Below, one piece after another: positions 35,503 through 43,736 of a DNA stretch of 64,000 bases. The DNA is taken from positions 62,001-126,000 of the forward strand of contig NZ_PGVF01000013.1 in NCBI RefSeq assembly GCF_002860285.1. Reading direction: 5' to 3'. Under the pieces are notes generated by a model that ran no database searches, was not told the origin of the DNA, and saw only the letters and a list, made by a program, of their open reading frames with translations. How positions within the stretch are numbered: the stretch's first letter is position 1; each line of letters begins with the position of its first letter. The position numbers were made by a program, and so were the translations under genes. The DNA comes from Bacillus sp. M6-12. GTDB lineage: Bacteria; Bacillota; Bacilli; Bacillales; DSM-1321.

Positions 35503-35980
35503 GTTCCTGGCGTTCAAAATTCACGATATTTTTTTCCGTATATGCCCTCTCTATATCATTGCCATCAAACCCAAGCAGCAATCCAAGCTCAAGGTATACC
35601 GCAAACATATCTGTGTAAGAAGCCGCAGTTTGTTCACAACGGAATAGGTTAATCGCCTGAAAAACATTTAAAAATTGAGAAGTCAGGTCATGCTCCCTCG
35701 GCTCACTTGCAGCAGGCACAACTGCCTGAAGCTGTTTCATAATTCCTAATGACAGAAGAAAATGAATACCGTCAACATATTCTTCAAGCACTTTTTCAAC
35801 AGGGGAAGCTGGCTTTTTACTCCAGAATTTAAAGCAGCGGGTTTCATTTGCCAGCTCGCCTACTTCCACAAGAAGCGCCATAATTTTCTTTTCGGTTAAG
35901 TCTGTTTTCTCTAATCCGTGCTGTGTTTCTATATGTGTATCCAAAGCAGCCTGCATTTCAAAAAGCTTGCTAAAATTCAT
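35492..35980 (-). CDS. Dimeric dUTPase (all-alpha NTP-PPase family)
   Basis: This 162-residue protein is helical and has the MazG/dimeric dUTPase metal motifs: KIMALLVEVGELANETRCFKFW (the ExxE pair, about residues 41-62), then EEYVDGIHFLLSLG (ExxxD, about 79-92). A later YTEKNIVNFERQ matches the nucleotide-binding tail. It would hydrolyse dUTP (or dUDP) to dUMP, and so limit uracil in DNA. The ATG at 35980 is seven bases after AGGAGA; the longer frame to 36007 has no site. Standard B. subtilis dUTPases are trimeric and unrelated. Confidence 0.85.
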   Translation of the reverse strand: MNFSKLFEMQAALDTHIETQHGLEKTDLTEKKIMALLVEVGELANETRCFKFWSKKPASPVEKVLEEYVDGIHFLLSLGIMKQLQAVVPAASEPREHDLTSQFLNVFQAINLFRCEQTAASYTDMFAVYLELGLLLGFDGNDIERAYTEKNIVNFERQEQGY

Positions 35981-36027
35981 CTTATTTCTCCTAACATCTA
36001 AATTCATAAAAAATTATATCAAATTAA

Positions 36028-36053
36028 GGGAACCTTTTCGAATTGAGTACGTA
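36028..36053 (+). promoter_or_regulatory. ECF (sigma-W-like) promoter candidate for ysdB
   Basis: GGGAAC, 16 bases beginning CTTTT, then CGTA resembles the sigma-W promoter TGAAAC-N16-CGTA, with two mismatches in the -35. B. subtilis ysdB belongs to the sigma-W regulon. It is 240 bases from the gene, with two repeats between. Confidence 0.45.
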
Positions 36054-36058
36054 TATAG

Positions 36059-36182
36059 GAAAAGCGCAAGCGCCCTGGTAAGCCCCGACAAGCATAAGAC
36101 AAGCGCTGACAGAAGGCGCTCTTTGCCTTCCGAAGCGATTGGCTTATGACCTCGAGGGGCTGGGCGCTGAAGCTGGACATCA
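36059..36182. repeat. Dispersed repeat, long form
   Basis: It begins GAAAAGCGCAAGCGCCC and ends GGGCGCTGAAGCTGGACATC. Inside are AAGCATAAGAC, the hairpin GAAGGCGCTCTTTGCCTTC and GGCTTATGACCTCG. It closely matches the copy at 60682-60806. Confidence 0.85.
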
Positions 36183-36183
36183 T

Positions 36184-36232
36184 AGAAAAGCGCAAGCGCC
36201 CTGTAAGAAAAACTGGACATCTGACTTGTTAG
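36184..36232. repeat. Dispersed repeat, short form
   Basis: GAAAAGCGCAAGCGCC is followed after a few bases by CTGGACATCTGACTTGTT. The centre of the long form is missing. It sits in tandem with the long copy. Confidence 0.75.
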
Positions 36233-36294
36233 AAAGGTCATACTCTCTTATTTTTTTAAAAAAACAATCTCTGTTGTCTTTAGGAGGATAATCG

Positions 36295-36675
36295 ATGCTG
36301 CTGCTAATCCGATTATTATTATTCGCCTTAATTATATTCATAATTTATTCTGCAATTAAATATGTTATCAATCCAAAGCGGAAGCTGGAACTGGCCCATG
36401 AGCAACAGCAATTTTACTTTCTGGATGATGCAAATAATGTACGAAAAAACTTCCTGCTTACCTACAATGGCGTTTTATTTGAAGGCGAAAAATACTTAGG
36501 CACAACAGACAATGCCTTTGAGGTTGTATCGATTTTTATCTGGCCAAAAACAGTAGCAGAGCTTCAGGGATTAAAACGGGATGACTTCATTTGGATTGAA
36601 GGGGTCATTAAAGAAAAATACCCTCACTCCACAATTGATTGGAAAAGTCCGGTCAAAGAATTTTTGAAAAACTAA
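36295..36675 (+). CDS. ysdB: Sigma-W regulon membrane-anchored protein YsdB
   Basis: This 126-residue protein has an N-terminal membrane helix (residues 1-23) and a small soluble domain with HEQQQFYFLDDANNVRKNFLLTYNGVLFEGEKYLG and TVDWKSPV-like ending. It matches YsdB of B. subtilis, which stands in the same position between ysdC and ysdA. The function is unknown. TAGGAGG precedes the ATG by eight bases. The likely promoter lies upstream of two repeats at 36028-36053. Confidence 0.85.
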   Translation: MLLLIRLLLFALIIFIIYSAIKYVINPKRKLELAHEQQQFYFLDDANNVRKNFLLTYNGVLFEGEKYLGTTDNAFEVVSIFIWPKTVAELQGLKRDDFIWIEGVIKEKYPHSTIDWKSPVKEFLKN

Positions 36676-36682
36676 TGAATTT

Positions 36683-36730
36683 TAAAAAAGCAAAGCTTGG
36701 TTCACATCATACCCAAGCTTTGCTTTTTAA
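36683..36730. terminator. Bidirectional terminator between ysdB and ysdA
   Basis: A 16-bp perfect stem (AAAAAGCAAAGCTTGG with its complement at 36713-36728) has A and T tracts on both sides. It serves both convergent genes. Confidence 0.92.
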
Positions 36731-36759
36731 TTTACATTTTTTTCACCTTGATTCTGTAA

Positions 36760-37026
36760 CTATCTATTAATCACCCAGACAATAAGGACTGCATGGACAA
36801 ACAGCAGCAGCGGCATCCCGCCGGTGAAGGAAGCGTGCTTTGTTTTATGCCGGAAAAGATACATGCCTGCCAGGGATCCAGGAGTCCCGCCCGCTGCGGC
36901 CAGCAGCCATAATGTTTTTTCGCTGATCCGGTATGCTCCTCTCTTGGCCTTGCTTTTATCAATCCCCATACTGGCAAAAGCTGCCGCATTTATTGCAATA
37001 AAATATAGATAAACAATACTAAGCAC
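36760..37026 (-). CDS. ysdA: DUF1294 membrane protein YsdA
   Basis: This 88-residue protein has three predicted helices. It has the DUF1294 signatures MGIDKSKAKRGAYRISEKTLW and GGTPGSLAGMYLFRHKTKHASF. The function is unknown. It follows rplT by 84 bases but a terminator (37061-37092) separates them, so it may be read separately or by leakage. Position matches B. subtilis. Confidence 0.87.
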   Translation of the reverse strand: MLSIVYLYFIAINAAAFASMGIDKSKAKRGAYRISEKTLWLLAAAGGTPGSLAGMYLFRHKTKHASFTGGMPLLLFVHAVLIVWVINR

Positions 37027-37060
37027 TAAACTTTCCCTCCCCGTTTAACAAATAATATGT

Positions 37061-37092
37061 AAAAAGCCATTCTCTGCGAAGGAGAATGGCTA
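37061..37092 (-). terminator. Terminator of infC-rpmI-rplT
   Basis: AGCCATTCTC pairs with GAGAATGGCT around a seven-base loop, and five T follow on the minus strand. Confidence 0.9.
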
Positions 37093-37109
37093 AGTCAGAT
37101 CAGCAGATC

Positions 37110-37469
37110 TTATTTATCGAATTGTTGCTTTGCAGCAGTTGCCAATTGAGCAAATGCCTGCTCGTCAGAAACTGCAAGTTCAGCTAACATTTTACGGTTA
37201 ACTTCGATTCCTGCAAGCTTCAAACCGTGCATTAAACGGCTATAAGAAAGACCGTTCATGCGTGCAGCTGCATTGATACGAGCGATCCAAAGTTTGCGGA
37301 AGTCGCGCTTTTTCTGGCGACGGTCGCGGAATGCATACATTAAAGATTTCATTACTTGCTGGTTAGCAACTTTGTATAATGTATGTTTGGAACCATAGTA
37401 ACCTTTAGCTAATTTAAGAACTTTTTTACGACGTTTGCGAGTAACAGTACCGCCTTTTACACGTGGCAT
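37110..37469 (-). CDS. rplT: 50S ribosomal protein L20
   Basis: This 119-residue protein is an early 23S rRNA-binding protein. It begins [20 protein letters not shown] and has [36 protein letters not shown] and [14 protein letters not shown]. In Bacillus, L20 represses its own operon by binding the infC leader. It is last in infC-rpmI-rplT. Confidence 0.98.
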   Translation of the reverse strand: MPRVKGGTVTRKRRKKVLKLAKGYYGSKHTLYKVANQQVMKSLMYAFRDRRQKKRDFRKLWIARINAAARMNGLSYSRLMHGLKLAGIEVNRKMLAELAVSDEQAFAQLATAAKQQFDK

Positions 37470-37502
37470 GTTATTTCCCTCCTATTTAAATCGAAAATAC
37501 GA

Positions 37503-37703
37503 TTACTTGATATTGTCTAGCATATGACGGATACGTTTGAAGTCACCTTTGCTTACAAGGCTTGCTTTGCGAAGCTTACGCTTAGCTTTTGTAGACTTGT
37601 TAGCGAATAAGTGGCTTGTGTAAGCGTGTGAACGCTTAAGCTTGCCAGATCCAGTTTTCTTGAAGCGCTTTGCGGATCCGCGGTGAGTTTTCATTTTAGG
37701 CAT
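37503..37703 (-). CDS. rpmI: 50S ribosomal protein L35
   Basis: This 66-residue basic protein has the L35 layout: [20 protein letters not shown], then [34 protein letters not shown] precedes the ATG. It is the middle gene of infC-rpmI-rplT. Confidence 0.98.
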   Translation of the reverse strand: MPKMKTHRGSAKRFKKTGSGKLKRSHAYTSHLFANKSTKAKRKLRKASLVSKGDFKRIRHMLDNIK

Positions 37704-37725
37704 AAGGTATTCCTCCTCATTACAA

Positions 37726-38244
37726 TTACTTTTCGTTTTTCGGTGCCAAAATCAAGAACATGCTGCGTCCATCCATTTTTGGATGTGTTTCGATTGTTGC
37801 TACTTCTTTACAAGCTGCAGAGAAGCGGTCCAATACGCGCTGACCGATTTCCTTGTGCGTGATTGCACGTCCTTTAAAACGGATAGAAGCTTTCACTTTA
37901 TCGCCTTTTTCAAGGAATTTGATTGCATTGCGAAGCTTAGTATTGAAATCATGTTCGTCAATAGTCGGGCTCAGACGAACCTCTTTCAAAGTAATGATCT
38001 TTTGATTTTTGCGTGCTTCTTTGTCTTTCTTTTGCTGCTCGAAGCGGAATTTTCCGTAGTCCATGATACGGGCTACCGGAGGCTTTGCATTCGCAGCAAC
38101 TACAACTAGATCAAGATTTGCACGAGCGGCAATATCCAGTGCTTCGAATTTCGTTTTAATTCCCAGCTGTTCGCCGTTTTGGTCAATTAGACGAAGTTCG
38201 CGGGCACGGATGCCCTCGTTTACCATCATGTCTTGTTTACTAAT
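37726..38244 (-). CDS. infC: Translation initiation factor IF-3, ATT start
   Basis: This 172-residue factor keeps 30S subunits free and checks initiator tRNA and start codons. It has the N-terminal domain ([20 protein letters not shown]), the linker ([14 protein letters not shown]) and the C-terminal domain ([58 protein letters not shown]-like end). The start was set at ATT (38244), giving [12 protein letters not shown], because GGAGGTG is seven bases upstream and infC genes commonly use ATT, which IF-3 itself discriminates against. The ATG at 38229 has no site. Confidence 0.95.
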   Translation of the reverse strand: MSKQDMMVNEGIRARELRLIDQNGEQLGIKTKFEALDIAARANLDLVVVAANAKPPVARIMDYGKFRFEQQKKDKEARKNQKIITLKEVRLSPTIDEHDFNTKLRNAIKFLEKGDKVKASIRFKGRAITHKEIGQRVLDRFSAACKEVATIETHPKMDGRSMFLILAPKNEK

Positions 38245-38314
38245 AGTTAGCCACCTCCAAGGATATTTAGCGAATACAGTTTAGTTATCATGATTTGCAC
38301 TTGTTAACAAGCAA

Positions 38315-38467
38315 TAAAAAAGTGTGGGTGCCAGAGAACACCCACACTGATAGATTAGAAAGGATAAATCCAAATAATCAAATCATGAACCTGTTAACTG
38401 CAAAGATGCGTCAGTCAGGTGAGAAGCGGGTGCCTCTTCTTTTCCTCAAACACGTATTCAATTCACC
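38315..38467 (-). ncRNA. L20-type autoregulatory leader of infC-rpmI-rplT
   Basis: The leader has a strong terminator (AGTGTGGGTG with CACCCACACT, then six T, 38315-38348) ahead of infC, preceded by GGTGAGAAGCGGGTG-type paired segments. In B. subtilis L20 binds such a leader and causes early termination. The assignment rests on position and terminator; the L20 binding fold was not traced base by base. Confidence 0.75.
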
Positions 38468-38473
38468 TTAGAA

Positions 38474-38503
38474 AATATATCATAAATAAAGATGATATGT
38501 CAA
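38474..38503 (-). promoter_or_regulatory. Sigma-A promoter of infC-rpmI-rplT
   Basis: TTGACA (38498-38503) and TATATT (38474-38479) are 18 bases apart. Confidence 0.8.
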
Positions 38504-38654
38504 CTCACTTGTTTTTCACAACAGAGATTATCTTATCAAATGATTCTGTTTTTTGCAATATGTTTTAGTATTTTTTTAATGAATGTTTAATAATGGCCAA
38601 AGAAAGCCTAAACTCTTCCGGATATTAGAGAGCCGTGATAGCCCCGTCGATAAG

Positions 38655-39161
38655 TTACGGCTGCCCTAGAATCTTTGCCATATAGTATCCGTCAGCATAT
38701 GTTCCATCGATAAAAAGCGAGTTCTTTTTCGTGCCTTCCACTTCAAAGCCCATTTTTTTATAGAGAGATAGTGCCCGAACATTATGGGAAAGGACTGTAA
38801 GCTCAATGCGATTGATGCTATGGCTAATTGCCCACTGTTCCATCTATTCAAACAGTTTTGTGCCAATCCCTCCGTTCCTAAACTGCTCTGAAACGCCAAC
38901 AACAAGATAAATAGAATGTTTCACCCGTGCAAGGCCGTTTCCGATAATGATTAAATATCCCGCCAGTTCACCATTGATATCAGCAATAAAAATTTCGGAG
39001 AACTCTTGGGCATTGAAATTTTCTATTCGCTTGCGCTGCTCTTCTACAGTTGTCTGCCGTTCTCCCGGTCCATATAACATTAAATTGGAGTTATCCACAG
39101 CATTCATTAAGTTAAGCAGCCTTTTGGCATCGCCGGGAACTGCTTTTCTGATATTCATCAT
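38655..39161 (-). pseudogene. GNAT acetyltransferase interrupted by an amber codon
   Basis: One frame of about 168 codons encodes a whole GNAT acetyltransferase: NIRKAVPGDAKRLLNLMN at the start, EIFIADINGELAGYLII, the acetyl-CoA loop VSEQFRNGGIGTKLFE, then after the break RIELTVLSHNVRALSLYKKMGFEVEGTKK. It is cut once, by TAG at 38844-38846, between LFE and MEQWAISHS. A CAG (Gln) to TAG change explains it. The ATG at 39161 has AGGAG seven bases upstream. The ATG right after the TAG could restart translation, but the second part lacks the N-terminal strands. The acceptor is unknown. Confidence 0.8.
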
Positions 39162-39269
39162 CTCTTCTCTCCTATGGACCAATGGATTTCTCTCATTTAG
39201 CGTAATTGGGCTTCTGTATTTCTTTTTCGCTTTTTCGCAATGATTAGCTTAATTCAGCCCGCTGCTCTT

Positions 39270-39306
39270 TTTAAAAGGGAGGCACCCGATTTATCAGGTG
39301 CCTCCC
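39270..39306 (-). terminator. Terminator of thrS
   Basis: GGGAGGCACC pairs with GGTGCCTCCC around a ten-base loop, followed by TTTT on the minus strand. Confidence 0.88.
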
Positions 39307-39313
39307 AAGGATA

Positions 39314-41245
39314 TTACTGTCTTACTTCTGCTTTGATAGAATTGATAAAATCCTCAAATGCTACAGTTTCGGATTTCTGTTCGCCGTATTTGCGGACGTT
39401 TACGCTGCCTTCGCTGCTTTCATTATCTCCCACAACAAGCATGTAAGGGATTTTTTGCATTTGTGCTTCCCTGATTTTGTAGCCGATTTTCTCATCGCGG
39501 CCGTCAAGGTCAACACGGAAGCCTTCTGCCTGAAGTTTTTCCTGGACTTGCTTCGCATAGTCAAGATGGGCTTCAGGAGAAACAGGGATCACTTGGACTT
39601 GTACTGGTGCAAGCCATGTTGGAAATGCCCCTTTGTATTCCTCAATCAGGAAGGCAACGAAGCGCTCCATTGTTGATACTACACCACGGTGGATAACGAC
39701 CGGGCGATGAGGCTTTCCATCTTCCCCAACATAGCTCAAGTCAAAGCGTTCTGGCAGTAAGAAATCAAGCTGAACAGTGGAAAGCGTTTCGTCTTTTCCT
39801 AATGCAGTACGGACCTGAACGTCAAGCTTAGGGCCATAGAATGCTGCTTCGCCTTCCGCTTCGAAATAATCAAGGCCAAGTTCGTCCATCGCTTCCTTGA
39901 GCATGCCCTGGGCTTTTTCCCACATTGCGTCATCATCAAAATATTTCTCAGTATCCTGAGGATCACGGTAGGAAAGACGGAAGGAATAATCATTTAAGTT
40001 AAAGTCCTTGTAAACAGCTAGAACCAGGTTTACAACACGTTTAAATTCTTCCTTGATTTGATCCGGACGCACAAAGATATGTGCGTCATTCAGTGTCATT
40101 CCTCGTACGCGCTGCAATCCTGAGAGGGCACCTGACATTTCATAACGGTGCTGTGTGCCAAGTTCAGCAATCCTGATAGGCAGTTCTCGATAGCTGTGAA
40201 TGCTGTTTTTGTAAATCATCATATGGTGCGGGCAGTTCATAGGACGAAGTACAAGCTGTTCATTATCCATGTCCATTACAGGGAACATGTCTTCCTGATA
40301 ATGCTCCCAGTGTCCGGAAGTTTTGTACAAATCCACACTGCCCATAACCGGCGTATAAACATGGCTATAGCCAAGACGCTCTTCCTTATCGACAATGTAC
40401 CTTTCAATTACACGGCGGATTGTTGCACCTTTTGGAAGCCATAATGGCAATCCCTGTCCAACCAATTGAGAGCTGGTAAACAAGCTTAATTCTTTTCCGA
40501 TTTTACGATGGTCCCGTTCCTTTGCTTCTTCAAGCAAGCGCAGATGCTCTTCAAGATCTTCTTTCTTGAAGAAGGCAGTTCCATAAATGCGCTGAAGCAT
40601 CTTATTGTTGCTGTCACCTCTCCAGTAGGCCCCCGCAATGCTCATCAATTTAAACTCCTTGATTTTTCCTGTTGTGGGTACATGAACACCGCGGCAAAGG
40701 TCGAAGAATTCACCCTGCTCATAGATAGTTACCTGTTGTTCTGCAGGAATAGCCTCAATCAGCTCAAGTTTATACTCATCGCCAATTTCCCGGAACCGGT
40801 TTACCGCTTCATCACGGCTTACTTCAACACGGACAACCTCAAGGTTTTCATTGATGATTTTCTTCATTTCTTTTTCGATCTTTGGAAGATCTTCCGGAGT
40901 CAGTGATTCCTCAAGATCAACATCATAATAGAATCCGCCTTCGATAACCGGTCCTACCCCAAACTTTGCGTTCTTGTACAAACGCTTGATAGCCTGCGCC
41001 ATTAAGTGTGCTGAACTGTGGCGGAGGATTTCTAATGCTTCGCCGCTGTCCTGAGTGATTATTTCAACGGAACCGTCCTCTTCTATTGGACGTTTTAAAT
41101 CATATTGCTGGCCGTTGAACTTTCCTGCAATCGACTTCTTCTTCAGCCCTGGGCTGATTGAGGCCGCAACCTCTTCAGTTGTCGTACCCCTGGCAAACTC
41201 CTTAACCGCTCCATCTGGAAAAGTAAGCTTAATCATTTCAGACAT
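39314..41245 (-). CDS. thrS: Threonine-tRNA ligase
   Basis: This 643-residue class II ligase has the N-terminal TGS domain (residues 1-64), the second editing domain ([14 protein letters not shown] with HSSAH zinc-like motif), the class II core ([14 protein letters not shown] near residue 335, [38 protein letters not shown]) and the C-terminal anticodon-binding domain ([17 protein letters not shown]). A T-box with a Thr specifier lies in its leader. Confidence 0.97.
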   Translation of the reverse strand: MSEMIKLTFPDGAVKEFARGTTTEEVAASISPGLKKKSIAGKFNGQQYDLKRPIEEDGSVEIITQDSGEALEILRHSSAHLMAQAIKRLYKNAKFGVGPVIEGGFYYDVDLEESLTPEDLPKIEKEMKKIINENLEVVRVEVSRDEAVNRFREIGDEYKLELIEAIPAEQQVTIYEQGEFFDLCRGVHVPTTGKIKEFKLMSIAGAYWRGDSNNKMLQRIYGTAFFKKEDLEEHLRLLEEAKERDHRKIGKELSLFTSSQLVGQGLPLWLPKGATIRRVIERYIVDKEERLGYSHVYTPVMGSVDLYKTSGHWEHYQEDMFPVMDMDNEQLVLRPMNCPHHMMIYKNSIHSYRELPIRIAELGTQHRYEMSGALSGLQRVRGMTLNDAHIFVRPDQIKEEFKRVVNLVLAVYKDFNLNDYSFRLSYRDPQDTEKYFDDDAMWEKAQGMLKEAMDELGLDYFEAEGEAAFYGPKLDVQVRTALGKDETLSTVQLDFLLPERFDLSYVGEDGKPHRPVVIHRGVVSTMERFVAFLIEEYKGAFPTWLAPVQVQVIPVSPEAHLDYAKQVQEKLQAEGFRVDLDGRDEKIGYKIREAQMQKIPYMLVVGDNESSEGSVNVRKYGEQKSETVAFEDFINSIKAEVRQ

Positions 41246-41306
41246 ACAATGCCACTCCTTTAATTCAATTTAAAATGTGATTTTGCAGGGGCCAAGCTTT
41301 TAAAAA

Positions 41307-41597
41307 CGCAAAAAAGCCCGCCCCTGTTATAAAAACAGGGACGAGCTTAGTAATCAAATGATTGCAACCCGCGGTTCCACCCTCGTTTCACCTGCCTTAT
41401 GCAGATGACACTCGATGCTTGTAACGGAAGCTCCCGTCGGCCAATACTCGAAAATTCTTTCCTGGACGAAGTTTAAAGGCGGTAAATACTCTAACCGTGT
41501 TAGGAAGTTTGCAGCCTAGCCTTCCCTCTCTGAAAACCGTGCATAGAATACCCATGTCCTCATCATAACTTTTAAAAATAATATGTTGTATAGTATG
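41307..41597 (-). ncRNA. T-box leader of thrS (Thr specifier)
   Basis: The minus strand carries the T-box GGGTGGAACCGCGGGT (about 41367-41382), a terminator AAGCTCGTCCCTGT...ACAGGGGCGGGCTT followed by six T (41307-41347), and a stem I region with TATTTACCGCC. The specifier is ACC (41481-41483), a Thr codon. Confidence 0.95.
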
Positions 41598-41603
41598 TAG
41601 GAA

Positions 41604-41632
41604 ATTATAATTTGTTATGTAATGAAAATCAA
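41604..41632 (-). promoter_or_regulatory. Sigma-A promoter of thrS
   Basis: TTGATT (41627-41632) and a perfect TATAAT (41604-41609) are 17 bases apart, directly ahead of the T-box leader. Confidence 0.82.
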
Positions 41633-41704
41633 GAGCTATTTATTTAAAAAGTTATGGAGGCATTGGAAAGCTATTTACGTGTTCTCCTTTTGAAGCTGAC
41701 CGGA

Positions 41705-42538
41705 TCAGACGCCCTTAAATGCGGCAGTCGGGCGAATGACGGTTCTTTCTTCGAATATCCGTGTAATGGTCTGGATGAGCCCATCCTCGGCTTCATCAGT
41801 GTATAAATGTAAATTTCTAGGTGCTATAGAAAGCAACGGAGCCAGTGCCGTCGAGTCAACGTATACCGGGTTATCTGCAAGCAGCTTTCTGTCAATCATT
41901 TTGTGGATTTCCTGCTTTCCAAGCTTTCTAAACTGCCCATCGTAAAAATGAAAACCGCCGCTATGGAGCAAATGGACATTATCCATTTTCGGCTCCCGTT
42001 CATGCAGGAAGTCGCGGAGTGCTGCAATAAAGCTTTGATAATCCTGCTCAAGCTTATATTCATCAATTGCTAATTCCACATACTCCAGAAGTGAATCATA
42101 AAATGACTTCAGACGAAATGTCGCAAATGAATCAAAGGAAAATGAAACCTTATCGGCAAGAAATGTTTTTAGTCCTTCCCGGATGATTTCCCTCTCCTTA
42201 TTAAAAGCAGGTTCAGATTTTTCATGCTGCTCCCCTTCAATAATCGAACAAGCTATTTCGACAATGCTATCTACTTCCTCCTGCTCCCGGAAGTAAAACC
42301 GTTGCCTGACAATTGATTCAAGAACACTTAAGAGCTTATCCTCAAGCAGAAATCTGTAAAACACATCACTTAATAATGCCAGCAGCTTTTTCATATACTT
42401 TTGTTTAATGTGAAGCACCAGCCCCCGTTCCGGCTGAAATTGTATATATGGATTCAGTTCTGTCCCCAAAGGGTGGACAGAGACGTATTCGAGCAGCTTA
42501 AACGCTTCAGTTTCAGTCTGAAAATGAATATGCACCAA
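41705..42538 (-). CDS. ytxC: Sporulation protein YtxC
   Basis: This 277-residue soluble, mostly helical protein matches the YtxC-like sporulation family: IQFQPERGLVLHIKQKYMKKLL, YRFLLEDKLLSVLESIVRQRFYF and FATFRLKSFYDSLLEYVELAIDEYKLEQDYQSFI. The role is unknown; B. subtilis ytxC stands at the same place between thrS and dnaI. The start is TTG (42538) or the GTG next to it, both close to GGGGGAG. It has its own promoter region after the dnaI terminator. Confidence 0.88.
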   Translation of the reverse strand: MVHIHFQTETEAFKLLEYVSVHPLGTELNPYIQFQPERGLVLHIKQKYMKKLLALLSDVFYRFLLEDKLLSVLESIVRQRFYFREQEEVDSIVEIACSIIEGEQHEKSEPAFNKEREIIREGLKTFLADKVSFSFDSFATFRLKSFYDSLLEYVELAIDEYKLEQDYQSFIAALRDFLHEREPKMDNVHLLHSGGFHFYDGQFRKLGKQEIHKMIDRKLLADNPVYVDSTALAPLLSIAPRNLHLYTDEAEDGLIQTITRIFEERTVIRPTAAFKGV

Positions 42539-42630
42539 CCAAACTCCCCCTAACCCTTATCCTGCTTATATGTATATGGGATAAGCTTGCTTTTTAGAAG
42601 CAAGTTTGGGCTGATTAGCTTTGGAAAAGT

Positions 42631-42660
42631 AAAAAGCCAGCTGCAAAATAGACAGCTGGC
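42631..42660 (-). terminator. Terminator of dnaB-dnaI
   Basis: GCCAGCTG pairs with CAGCTGGC around a nine-base loop, with five T following on the minus strand. Confidence 0.88.
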
Positions 42661-42785
42661 ATCTCAATATTTAGTTTCGGACAAATTAATTTAACCTGAA
42701 AAATAATCCTGATTATTAATCTCAGAAAAGTCATTATTCCAGATCATTTATTTAACTGCTTTTTTTAGAGGATCCCTTTATTTTT

Positions 42786-43736
42786 TTACCTTCTGCGATT
42801 CTCTCCACCCAGCTGAAGCGGTTCAGCCAGATATCTGATGCGCTCCATAATCCTGGCTGCTTTCACTTCTTCCCTTTCCCCCCGCTGGGAAACGGTTAAA
42901 TGATTTTGAAGTCCGTCAAAATTAAAATTAGAAGTGAAGAATGTTGGCAGGTTTTCAAGCATTCTGAACTGCAGTATCGGACCGAGCACCTCATCCCTCG
43001 CCCAGCTGCTCATCGCCTCTGCCCCGATATCATCCAGCATAAGAACTGGAGCTTTCTTTGTCATATCGATTTTTTCATTAAGTGTATTGTCGCTGATTGA
43101 AGCCTTTATTTCGCGCAGGAAATCCGGGACATAGACAATCAGCGATGATATTTGATTCTTAGCGAGTTCATTGGCAATCGCACCCAGCAAATACGTTTTC
43201 CCTACTCCGAAACTTCCGTATAAATAAAGTCCTTTTTGTGTAGCTCCGGGAATAAAATTCTCTACAAAGGTAGTTGCCCTGCTTACTGCCTCCATCCTGC
43301 TGCCTTGGCTGTCAGTCATGATAAAGTCTTCAAGAGTAGCGGATAAAATGTCCTTGGGCACATATAAACTCTGAATCAGTTTTTGATGACGCCTTTTTTC
43401 ATCATCCATAATTTTGCGCGGGCAAGGTTCATAATTTAAAGCAATTGCATTCCCCTGCAAAACAAGCTTTGGATGGTACCCCTCCAAGAAGTTGATGCAG
43501 CCTTGAAGGCTTGGACATTTATCGCAGCTTTTGCTCTGGGAGGAAAACTCATACAGCTTTGACAAGCCTTTTTCAACCATCTCACCTGAAATCCTCGAGC
43601 TATTCTCATGAAGGAAATGACGGATCTCCTTTTCATTCAGGACTTCATGCTTTAAATGTTCATACCGATTTTGAAATTCTGTATTGTTTGTCAATCTGCC
43701 CAACGCTTTATCAATTCGTTCCATGGTGTTTTTCAC
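42786..43736 (-). CDS. dnaI: Primosomal helicase loader DnaI
   Basis: This 316-residue AAA+ protein loads the replicative helicase. The N-terminal domain binds the helicase and has a zinc site (CDKCPSLQGC and later EPCPRK). The ATPase has Walker A GSFGVGKTYLLGAIANEL (about residues 172-189), Walker B APVLMLDDIGAEAMSSW, sensor 1 TFFTSNFNF and an arginine finger in ARIMERIRYLAEPL. The ATG overlaps the dnaB stop by four bases, so loader and co-loader are coupled. Confidence 0.96.
   Translation of the reverse strand: MKNTMERIDKALGRLTNNTEFQNRYEHLKHEVLNEKEIRHFLHENSSRISGEMVEKGLSKLYEFSSQSKSCDKCPSLQGCINFLEGYHPKLVLQGNAIALNYEPCPRKIMDDEKRRHQKLIQSLYVPKDILSATLEDFIMTDSQGSRMEAVSRATTFVENFIPGATQKGLYLYGSFGVGKTYLLGAIANELAKNQISSLIVYVPDFLREIKASISDNTLNEKIDMTKKAPVLMLDDIGAEAMSSWARDEVLGPILQFRMLENLPTFFTSNFNFDGLQNHLTVSQRGEREEVKAARIMERIRYLAEPLQLGGENRRR

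Noticed and set aside
38655-38843. Separate 62-residue protein after the amber codon of the GNAT gene
   Set aside because: It is the C-terminal half of the same acetyltransferase in the same frame and has no ribosome binding site of its own.
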